From: an uncultured beta proteobacterium | Lineage (GTDB): Bacteria; Pseudomonadota; Gammaproteobacteria; Burkholderiales; Burkholderiaceae | Length of the DNA stretch: 6,328 nucleotides | Assembly: GCA_903938955.1 (NCBI GenBank) | Contig: CAJAFJ010000751.1 | Location: forward strand, 1 to 6,328 | Reading direction: 5' to 3' | Shown: piece after piece, positions 1 to 5,795 of the stretch | Layout: each line of letters starts with the position of its first letter | Position numbering within the stretch: position 1 is the first letter of the stretch | The notes under the pieces: model-generated | Database searches by the model: none | The model's input: only the letters and a program-made list of their open reading frames with translations | What the model was told of the DNA's origin: nothing | Translations under genes and position numbers: made by a program

Positions 1-336
1 CTGATTGTCTCCAACCACGGCGGGCGCCAGCTGGACGGGGCTGAGTCCAGCATCCGCGCCCTGCCCCAGATCGTGGACGCGGTGGGCCAAGAGATTGAAG
101 TGCACATGGACGGCGGCATTCGCAGTGGGCAAGACGTGCTCAAGGCCCGCGCCCTTGGTGCGCAGGGCACCTACATTGGCCGCGCCTTCTTGTACGGGCT
201 GGGTGCCATGGGCGAAGAAGGCGTTACCAAAGCGCTGGAGATCATCCACAAAGAGTTGGACCTGACGATGGCGTTTTGCGGCCACACCAACATCAAGACC
301 GTGGACAAAGGCATTTTGCTGCCCGGCACCTTTTAA
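1..336 (+). CDS. FMN-dependent alpha-hydroxy acid dehydrogenase (L-lactate dehydrogenase type), C-terminal part
   Basis: This is the 3' end (111 codons, stop TAA at 334-336) of a member of the LldD/glycolate oxidase family; the start lies outside the window. These enzymes oxidise an L-2-hydroxy acid to the 2-oxo acid with FMN and usually pass electrons to the quinone pool at the inner membrane. Directly visible is the family signature SNHGGRQLDG at fragment residues 4-13. By family knowledge its His (residue 6) is the catalytic base and its Arg (residue 9) binds the substrate carboxylate. DGGIR at 37-41 and GRAF at 60-63 form the FMN phosphate-binding part of the TIM barrel. The end (ILLPGTF) is typical of the lactate dehydrogenase branch. 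Exact substrate (lactate, glycolate, mandelate or other) cannot be decided because the N-terminal half is missing. The family call is secure; lactate is the best guess. Confidence 0.93.
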   Translation: MIVSNHGGRQLDGAESSIRALPQIVDAVGQEIEVHMDGGIRSGQDVLKARALGAQGTYIGRAFLYGLGAMGEEGVTKALEIIHKELDLTMAFCGHTNIKTVDKGILLPGTF

Positions 337-404
337 TGCCCCTTGTAAGCGATGCAAACCATAATAAAGGCGGACTGACCAAAATATAAAGAGAGACTAC
401 CGTC
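337..404 (+). promoter_or_regulatory. Short leader with ribosome binding site for the diguanylate cyclase gene
   Basis: This is the 68-bp gap between the dehydrogenase stop and the diguanylate cyclase ATG. A purine-rich AGAGAG at 390-395 leaves 9 bases before the ATG at 405 and is a plausible Shine-Dalgarno, supporting that start. The gap is AT-richer than its surroundings and holds -10-like hexamers (CATAAT at 360-365, TATAAA at 385-390), but no -35 at proper spacing is convincing: TTGTAA at 343-348 sits only 11 bp upstream of CATAAT. No terminator hairpin for the upstream gene is visible, so read-through from the dehydrogenase gene is possible. Confidence 0.35.
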
Positions 405-2111
405 ATGGACCACAGCACAGATCAACCGGGCCAGAGCCGGTTCACGGGCGTCAGCGAGAACTTTCATTACCTGGCCTACCCGGCCCACCTGCTGGTCTGG
501 ATGAGCGATGCCAAGGGCCAGTGCAGCTTTGTCAGCCCCTCGTGGACAACGTTCACGGGCCGGGAGAAGTCACAAGAGCTGGGCAGCGGATGGCTGGACC
601 ACGTTCACCCGGATGACCGCGAAGTCCTCGTGCGTGGCCTGTACGAAGCCCGGCACTGCAGAGCCGGCGACCAGAAACCGTTCCAGCTGATGTTTCGCTA
701 CCGGCGAGCAGATGGCGTTTACCGCTGGTTGATGAGCCAGGGCATGCCCCACAGCTCACCAACCGAGCTGTTTATCGGCTTTCTCTGCCTGTGCTTCGAT
801 GTCACGCCCTACCAAGAGGGCGAAGTCGAAATGGAGAGTGCGATCCAGAATGTGTTCCCCCTGCTCAAGCAAACCAAGTTGATCGCCGTCATTCTGGATG
901 CGCAGGGGCGGATACAGTTTTCCAATGGCCGGTTGTGCCAGCTGTTGCAGCGCAGCGCCAACGAACTGTTCGACAGCTGCCTCTTTGAGCGCTACCTGGC
1001 GGCGTCTGATCGGGCACTGTTGGAGCAACTTTACCCAAACGGCGTCCAGAACACGCACTTCCCGGCGGAGTTTGAATCCGAACTGCTGGCTAATTGCGAG
1101 AACCCGTCCCGTTTTGTGTCGTGGCATTCCTTTATCTGGCGCGATTACTACGGCCGGGCCAAGGGCACGATGCTGATTGGCGACGACCTGACCGACCTGC
1201 ACCATGAACAGGAGCAGACCTCGCTCTACGTCAGGGCCTTTGAGGCCACCGACCACGCCATTCTCGTCACCGATCTGCGGGGTACCATCCTCTCGGTGAA
1301 CCAGGCGTTCACCAAGCTGACCGGCTACAGCCGCGAAGAAGCAATCGGCAGCAACCCCAAAATTCTCCAATCCGGGCGCCACGATCAAGCTTTTTACAAA
1401 GCGATGTGGACATCCGTTCTGACAACCGGGCACTGGCACGGCGACCTCTGGGATCGGCACAAAGACGGCAGCATCTACTCAAAATACCTGTCCATCAGCG
1501 CCATCAAAAATCCGGCTGGTGAGTTGACCCACTTCATTGGCATTTTTTACGACAATTCAGAACGCAAGACCATCGAACAGCGGCTGGAACATCTCGCCCA
1601 CTATGACGCCCTGACGGGGCTGCCCAACCGCAGCCTGCTGCGCGACCGGATGGAACAGGCTGTCGAGCGCGCCATACGGCTGGAAACCAAAGTCGCCATG
1701 TTCTACCTCGACCTTGACCATTTCAAAGACATCAACGACACCCTGGGCCATGAAACCGGCGACGCCCTGTTGCGAGCGGTCGCCCAGCGCATGAAAACCT
1801 GTGTGCGCGGGATTGACACGATCGCCCGCCTGGGTGGTGATGAATTTGTGGTGCTGGTGCCCGACATCAACGATGTCGGCGATATTGACACGGTGGCCGG
1901 GAAATTAATGACCGCCCTTGCAGAGCATTACACCCTCGAAGGCCAGTCGGTGGTCAGCACGCCCAGCATCGGCATCAGCATTTACCCCGACGATGGCCAC
2001 CAGATGGACGACCTGATGAAGCACGCCGACGCTGCCATGTACAAGGCCAAGCAGAGCGGACGGGGCAACTTCAAGTTTTTTAACACCGCCCCGCCGCCCA
2101 AAACCACTTAG
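405..2111 (+). CDS. Cytoplasmic diguanylate cyclase with three PAS-like sensor segments and a GGDEF domain
   Basis: This 568-residue protein should make cyclic di-GMP from two GTP, linking a sensed signal to biofilm or motility control. Residues about 20-135 form a PAS fold-3 unit (LGSGWLDHVHPDDR region at 59-72, ADGVYRW at 102-108). Residues about 150-265 look like a divergent second PAS. Residues about 275-385 are a well-conserved third PAS (NQAFTKLTGYSREE at 299-312, DRHKDGS at 350-356). A short helical linker (about 386-398) leads into the GGDEF domain, about 398-560. There DALTGLPNR (401-409), metal-binding Asp436, guanine-contacting Asn444 and Asp453, and GGDEF (477-481) are all present, so the enzyme should be active. 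RGID at 468-471, exactly five residues before GGDEF, is an intact RxxD inhibitory site, predicting product feedback. I see no membrane segment, signal peptide, EAL or HD-GYP domain. The PAS ligand cannot be deduced. The start is supported by AGAGAG upstream. Confidence 0.95.
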   Translation: MDHSTDQPGQSRFTGVSENFHYLAYPAHLLVWMSDAKGQCSFVSPSWTTFTGREKSQELGSGWLDHVHPDDREVLVRGLYEARHCRAGDQKPFQLMFRYRRADGVYRWLMSQGMPHSSPTELFIGFLCLCFDVTPYQEGEVEMESAIQNVFPLLKQTKLIAVILDAQGRIQFSNGRLCQLLQRSANELFDSCLFERYLAASDRALLEQLYPNGVQNTHFPAEFESELLANCENPSRFVSWHSFIWRDYYGRAKGTMLIGDDLTDLHHEQEQTSLYVRAFEATDHAILVTDLRGTILSVNQAFTKLTGYSREEAIGSNPKILQSGRHDQAFYKAMWTSVLTTGHWHGDLWDRHKDGSIYSKYLSISAIKNPAGELTHFIGIFYDNSERKTIEQRLEHLAHYDALTGLPNRSLLRDRMEQAVERAIRLETKVAMFYLDLDHFKDINDTLGHETGDALLRAVAQRMKTCVRGIDTIARLGGDEFVVLVPDINDVGDIDTVAGKLMTALAEHYTLEGQSVVSTPSIGISIYPDDGHQMDDLMKHADAAMYKAKQSGRGNFKFFNTAPPPKTT

Positions 2112-2123
2112 GGTGCGGCGTTT
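2092..2123 (+). terminator. Weak candidate hairpin terminator between convergent genes
   Basis: CGCCGC at 2092-2097 pairs with GCGGCG at 2115-2120. The stem extends by two C-G pairs if T2114 is bulged, leaving a loop of about 12 bases. Only three T follow on the + strand, so it is a poor intrinsic terminator; on the - strand no T tract follows. The hairpin overlaps the 3' end of the diguanylate cyclase gene and ends against the stop codon of the convergent acetyltransferase gene. Both genes must terminate here or transcribe into each other. Confidence 0.25.
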
Positions 2124-4800
2124 ACAGCATCTGCGAACACAGTTTGAAGTCCGGGTCTTCCGGGAAGGCCTTGACCGCAAAGCCCAGGCCGCGCATCAGC
2201 TTGAGCATATTGGGGTTGTTGGCCAGCACCAGGCCGTCAATCTCGGTCAGGCCTTTTTCACGCGCCACATCCATGATCGACAGCATCAGGCGTGAGCCCA
2301 GCCCCTTGCCGCCAAAATCGTCAGACACCACCAGCGAAAACTCGCAGCTGGTGCGGTCGGGGTTGGTGATGTAGCGCGACACGCCCACCAGTCGCTGCAC
2401 CTCGGTGGCGACGCCATCGGCGTCCACCTGGCGCTCGCGGGTCACGGCCACCAGCGCCATTTCACGGTCATAGTCAATCAGCGTGAAGCGCGCCAGCATA
2501 CTGGCGGGCAGCTCCGGCATGCTCGACACAAACCGGAAGTAACGACTCTGGGTCGAGAGGCTGCGCACAAAAGTTTGCAGCATGTCGGCGTCGTCAGGGT
2601 GAATCGGACGCACCGTGTATTCGCCGCCACCGCGCAGCGGCCACACTTGTTCGTGTTGCGACGGGTACGGCAGGATCGCCAGGTGGTTGTAGTTGCGGGC
2701 CGAGGGCGGCGCGTTGTCAATCACGATGCGGGCGTCCACCGCCACGGCACCGGACTCGTCCACGATGATGGGGTTGATGTCCATCTCGCGCAGTTGCGGC
2801 AGCTCACAAACCATTTCCGACACGCGCAACAAGACTTGCTCCAGCGCCTCCATGTCGGCAGGCGCGGCGCCGCGCCATTCGCCCAGCGTCTCGGCCACGC
2901 GCGAGCGCTCGATCAGCCGGTGCGCCAAAAACTGGTTCAATGGCGGCAGTTCCATGGCGCGGTCATTCATCAGCTCGATCATGGTGCCACCGGCGCCGAA
3001 GGCAATCACCGGGCCAAACGGGTCGTCGGTCACCAGGCCCACATAAATTTCACGGCCGCGCTTCTGGTTCGACATGTTCTGGATCGTGACGCCGTTGATG
3101 CGCGCCTTGGGCTTGAGCTTGGCCACCGTCTGCATCATGTTCACAAAGACGTCACGCACGCCCACCGCGTTCATGATGTTGAGGGCCACGCCCTGCACGT
3201 CGGATTTGTGGCTGATGTCGGGCGAGTCAATCTTGAGCGCCACCGGGAAACCCAGTTGCGTGGCGATCATGATGGCCTCGTTCACGCTGCGCGCCAAAAT
3301 CGTCTTGGTCACCGGAATATGAAACGCGGCCAGCAAGGCCTTGGATTCCATCTCGGTCAGCACCTTGCGCCGCTCGGCCAGCACGCTCTCGATCAGGATG
3401 CGCGCGCCTTCCACATCGGGCTTGGCCAGGTTGGACAAGGGCGGCGGCGTTTGCTGCAGCAGCTGCTGGTTTTGGTAGAAAGACGCAATGTTGCCAAAAG
3501 CCCCCACCGCGGCTTCAGGTGTGCGAAAGGTGGGGATGGCGGCGGCATTCAGAATCTGGCGGGCATCGCCCACCGTGGCGTCACCCATCAGGCAGGTCAG
3601 CAAGGGCTTGCCCAGGTTTTTATGACTTTCCGCCAGCGCATTGGCGATCAGGGCGCTGTCCATGCCGATCTTGGGCGAGTAAATCACCAGCACGCCGTCA
3701 ATCTGGCGCGCTTTGCCGGCGGCTTCAATCGCCGCCTTGAAGTGCTCGGGACCGGCTTCTTCCGACACGTCAATCAGGTCGCACAACGAAGCCAGGTGGG
3801 GCAACAGGGGTCGGAGTTCTTTGATCTGATCGGCCTCCAGGGTCGCCAGTTGCAATTTGATTTCACAAATCCAGTCTGCCGCCAGCACACCCGGGCCACC
3901 ACCATTGGTGACGATGGCCAAGCGGCGCCCGACCGGCTTGTAGCGCGAAGCCAGGCACTTGGCCGCCGAGAACAGCTCGACAAACGAGCGCACCCGCACC
4001 GCACCGGCGCGGCGCAAGGCGGCATCAAACACGTCATCGCTGCCGACGATAGAGCCCGAATGCGTGAGCGCAGCCTGGTTGCCTGCAGGCTTGCGCCCGG
4101 CTTTGAGCACCACCACCGGCTTGGCGTTGGCGGCCGCCCGCAGCGCGCTCATAAAGCGGCGCGAATCGGTGATGCCTTCAAGGTAGACCACGATGCTGTG
4201 GGTTTGCGCGTCAGAGGCCAAAAAGTCGAGCACCTGTGCCATGTCCACGGCAGTATTGGGGCCGAGTGACACCACGGTGGAAAAACCGACGCCATTTTTT
4301 TGCGCCCAGTCCAGAATCGACGAGGTCAGTGAACCCGATTGCGACACCAGCGCCAGCGGCCCCTTGGCGCACATGACGCCGGCCACGCTGGCATTGAGCT
4401 GCAGATACGGGCGCTGAAACCCCAGGCAATTGGGACCCAGCAAGTGCATGGCATCGCGCTTGGCAATCTTGTGCAACTCGGCAGCCAGCGCGGCGTTGAT
4501 GCCACTCGATATCACCAGCGCGGCACGGCACTTGATGCGCCCGGCCACTTCCAGCGCTGTAACGACTTCTTCCGGCGGCATGGCGATGATGGCCAGATCG
4601 GCCTGGGTATGCGCCAAATCCGCCAGCGTGCCCATGGTGTTGATGTCAATAAATGTCAAACGGCCCGAGAAGTTCTGCGACTCCAGCGCATCGTGCAAAG
4701 CCTGCGCCTGCAGCGTCTGCGACGCGGGTTCATCCACCTTGCCGGCAAAGACAACAATGGATTTGGGCGAGAACAAGGGGGTAAGAAAATGCTGATCCAT
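2122..4800 (-). CDS. Pat/PatZ-like fusion: NDP-forming acyl-CoA synthetase module with C-terminal GNAT acetyltransferase
   Basis: This 892-residue protein has the layout and length of Pat/PatZ (YfiQ, about 886 residues), which acetylates lysines of acetyl-CoA synthetase and other proteins from acetyl-CoA. Order: CoA-binding Rossmann-like domain (about 8-135, LLGPNCLGF at 120-128), succinyl-CoA-ligase-like domains (about 145-450, LVSQSGSLTSSILDWAQ at 151-167), ATP-grasp domain (about 475-695, SPDISHKSDVQGV at 526-538), GNAT domain (about 728-892). In the GNAT domain, IDYDREMALVAV (775-786) and NNPNM (861-865) match Pat, Glu820 is the probable catalytic base, and GGKGLGSR (830-837) is the acetyl-CoA loop. 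Unlike enterobacterial PatZ as I recall it, the active-site His of the synthetase half is retained (His247 in THSGS), as is the ATP-grasp His531, so the ligase half may be active. The ATG at 4800 begins MDQHFLTPLFSPKSI, as the family expects, although the Shine-Dalgarno is weak (TGGA). The open frame continues upstream to 4965 but would run antisense into the divergent prenyltransferase gene. The gene is alone on this strand. Confidence 0.93.
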   Translation of the reverse strand: MDQHFLTPLFSPKSIVVFAGKVDEPASQTLQAQALHDALESQNFSGRLTFIDINTMGTLADLAHTQADLAIIAMPPEEVVTALEVAGRIKCRAALVISSGINAALAAELHKIAKRDAMHLLGPNCLGFQRPYLQLNASVAGVMCAKGPLALVSQSGSLTSSILDWAQKNGVGFSTVVSLGPNTAVDMAQVLDFLASDAQTHSIVVYLEGITDSRRFMSALRAAANAKPVVVLKAGRKPAGNQAALTHSGSIVGSDDVFDAALRRAGAVRVRSFVELFSAAKCLASRYKPVGRRLAIVTNGGGPGVLAADWICEIKLQLATLEADQIKELRPLLPHLASLCDLIDVSEEAGPEHFKAAIEAAGKARQIDGVLVIYSPKIGMDSALIANALAESHKNLGKPLLTCLMGDATVGDARQILNAAAIPTFRTPEAAVGAFGNIASFYQNQQLLQQTPPPLSNLAKPDVEGARILIESVLAERRKVLTEMESKALLAAFHIPVTKTILARSVNEAIMIATQLGFPVALKIDSPDISHKSDVQGVALNIMNAVGVRDVFVNMMQTVAKLKPKARINGVTIQNMSNQKRGREIYVGLVTDDPFGPVIAFGAGGTMIELMNDRAMELPPLNQFLAHRLIERSRVAETLGEWRGAAPADMEALEQVLLRVSEMVCELPQLREMDINPIIVDESGAVAVDARIVIDNAPPSARNYNHLAILPYPSQHEQVWPLRGGGEYTVRPIHPDDADMLQTFVRSLSTQSRYFRFVSSMPELPASMLARFTLIDYDREMALVAVTRERQVDADGVATEVQRLVGVSRYITNPDRTSCEFSLVVSDDFGGKGLGSRLMLSIMDVAREKGLTEIDGLVLANNPNMLKLMRGLGFAVKAFPEDPDFKLCSQML

Positions 4801-4843
4801 GGGGCGTCCAATCGGAAAATAGTTGCTGCAGCGCAGCATAGCC

Positions 4844-4849
4844 ATTTTA
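4844..4849 (-). promoter_or_regulatory. Candidate -10 element for the Pat-like gene
   Basis: Read on the - strand this is TAAAAT, five of six matches to TATAAT, lying 43 bp upstream of the ATG at 4800. No good -35 is found 16-18 bp further upstream (the hexamers there read about TCCAAG or CCAAGT). The promoter would therefore be weak, activator-dependent, or used by another sigma factor. It touches the edge of the palindrome at 4849-4864. Confidence 0.25.
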
Positions 4850-4864
4850 AGTCTGCGCAGTCTT
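4849..4864. promoter_or_regulatory. 16-bp near-palindrome, possible operator between divergent genes
   Basis: The sequence AAGTCTGCGCAGTCTT is symmetric except for one T/T pair (positions 4 and 13), with the perfect 8-bp core CTGCGCAG at 4853-4860. It sits in the 101-bp region between the divergent Pat-like and prenyltransferase genes. It adjoins the -10-like TAAAAT on the - strand and overlaps by two bases the TTGACT -35-like hexamer (4863-4868) on the + strand. That position suits a dimeric regulator acting on both genes. No regulator family is recognised from the site and no regulator gene is in the window. Confidence 0.35.
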
Positions 4865-4895
4865 GACTTGGAGCAAGACCCGATCGCGCTATCCT
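4863..4895 (+). promoter_or_regulatory. Candidate promoter of the prenyltransferase-dinB pair
   Basis: TTGACT at 4863-4868 matches five of six -35 bases, and TATCCT at 4890-4895 matches four of six -10 bases, but the 21-bp spacing is too long. TTGGAG at 4868-4873 gives a 16-bp spacer but matches only three of six bases. If TATCCT is used, transcription would begin at or within a few bases of the ATG at 4902, giving a leaderless or nearly leaderless message. That would fit the absence of any Shine-Dalgarno there. Confidence 0.25.
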
Positions 4896-4901
4896 CTCGC
4901 C

Positions 4902-5795
4902 ATGAACAAACTTTTACGCGGGCTGGGGCCCGCACGACTGCCATTTCTGGTCCTGACGCCGGCATGCATTTTGCTGGGGGTGGCCTGTGTGCAGATCACC
5001 CAAGGCCACGTCAATGTGGGGCAAGCCTTGCTGGTGCTGCTGGGGGCGGTGGCGGCCCACATCAGCGTCAATGCCTTCAACGAATACCAGGACTTTCGCA
5101 GCGGGCTGGACGCGCTGACCGAGCGCACCCCGTTCAGCGGCGGCAGCGGTGTGCTGCCCGCCCACCCGGAACTACTGGGTAGCACGCTGGCCATGGCCCT
5201 CATCAGCCTAGGCATCTGCATCGCCGTGGGGCTGTATTTTGTAATGCTGCGCGGCGCGGCCTTGCTGCCGCTGGGCCTGGCCGGTGTGGCGCTGGTGCTG
5301 ATCTACACCCAATGGATCACACGCCACCCGCTGTTGTGTCTGGTGGCGCCCGGCCTGGGCTTTGGCCCCTTGATGATTCTGGGCACCCAGGTGGCGCTGA
5401 CCGGCGAGTATTCAGGTACAGCCGCAGTAGCCTCGCTGGTGCCGTTTTTTCTGGTCAATAACCTGCTGCTGCTCAACCAGTTCCCGGACGCCGAGGCCGA
5501 CCGCCGCGTGGGCCGCAAGCACCTGCTGATCACCGCCGGCCCCACGGTGAGTGCGCGTTGGTATGCCGCCTTGATGGTGCTGGCGTTTGCCAGTATTCCG
5601 ATCGGCGTGCTGACCGGCTGGCTGCCCGCGGGCGCCCTGCTCGGCTTGCTGGGACTGGCACTGGCCGTACCGACCACGCGCGATGTATTGGCTCATGCCA
5701 CCGACGTGCAGCGCCTGCTGCCCGCCATGGGCCGCAACGTGGCTATCAACCTGCTGACACCGGTGCTGATGGTGCTTGGGATGCTGATGCTGTGA
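4902..5795 (+). CDS. UbiA-superfamily membrane prenyltransferase, MenA-like motifs
   Basis: This 297-residue integral membrane protein is rich in Leu, Ala, Gly and Val, with about eight or nine hydrophobic helices (roughly 12-32, 40-56, 93-113, 117-135, 143-165, 173-192, 217-238, 243-258, 277-296). UbiA-family enzymes transfer an isoprenoid chain from its diphosphate to an aromatic or similar acceptor. The first Asp-rich motif is NEYQDFRSGLD at 60-70 and the second is DAEAD at 196-200, followed by RRVGRKHLL. Both bind Mg-diphosphate in this family. The NxYxDxxxGxD form and a Thr-Pro-Phe-Ser-Gly-Gly stretch at 76-81 resemble MenA (1,4-dihydroxy-2-naphthoate prenyltransferase) more than UbiA or heme O synthase. 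The actual acceptor is not deducible, and no other menaquinone gene is nearby. The ATG at 4902 is chosen because MNKLLRGLGPARLPFLVLTP begins like the family; no Shine-Dalgarno precedes it. A TTG at 4863 would add 13 atypical residues. Its stop overlaps the dinB start. Confidence 0.88.
   Translation: MNKLLRGLGPARLPFLVLTPACILLGVACVQITQGHVNVGQALLVLLGAVAAHISVNAFNEYQDFRSGLDALTERTPFSGGSGVLPAHPELLGSTLAMALISLGICIAVGLYFVMLRGAALLPLGLAGVALVLIYTQWITRHPLLCLVAPGLGFGPLMILGTQVALTGEYSGTAAVASLVPFFLVNNLLLLNQFPDAEADRRVGRKHLLITAGPTVSARWYAALMVLAFASIPIGVLTGWLPAGALLGLLGLALAVPTTRDVLAHATDVQRLLPAMGRNVAINLLTPVLMVLGMLML

Noticed and set aside
756..1460. A 234-codon open frame on the - strand inside the diguanylate cyclase gene
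   Set aside because: It lies wholly opposite conserved PAS coding sequence, shows no family motif and has no ribosome site or promoter; it is a coding shadow.
2575..4269. A 564-codon open frame on the + strand, opposite the Pat-like gene
   Set aside because: It is antisense to a well-supported gene. Its product is unusually rich in His, Gln, Arg and Val, has no recognisable motif, and is what GC-rich third positions produce on the opposite strand.
4825..4837. GCTGCAGC palindrome and nearby GCAGC inverted repeat in the leader of the Pat-like gene
   Set aside because: These are short and common in GC-rich DNA; without conservation data they cannot be called an operator or attenuator.
4801..4965. 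A 55-residue N-terminal extension of the Pat-like protein from an ATG at 4965
   Set aside because: The extension (basic, Ser- and Cys-containing) does not resemble the family, would be antisense to the start of the prenyltransferase gene, and would swallow the divergent promoter region; the family-like start is at 4800.
5303..5677. Antisense open frames within the prenyltransferase gene, including a 124-codon one
   Set aside because: The prenyltransferase frame carries both Asp-rich motifs and its membrane helices; the antisense frames have no recognisable domain.
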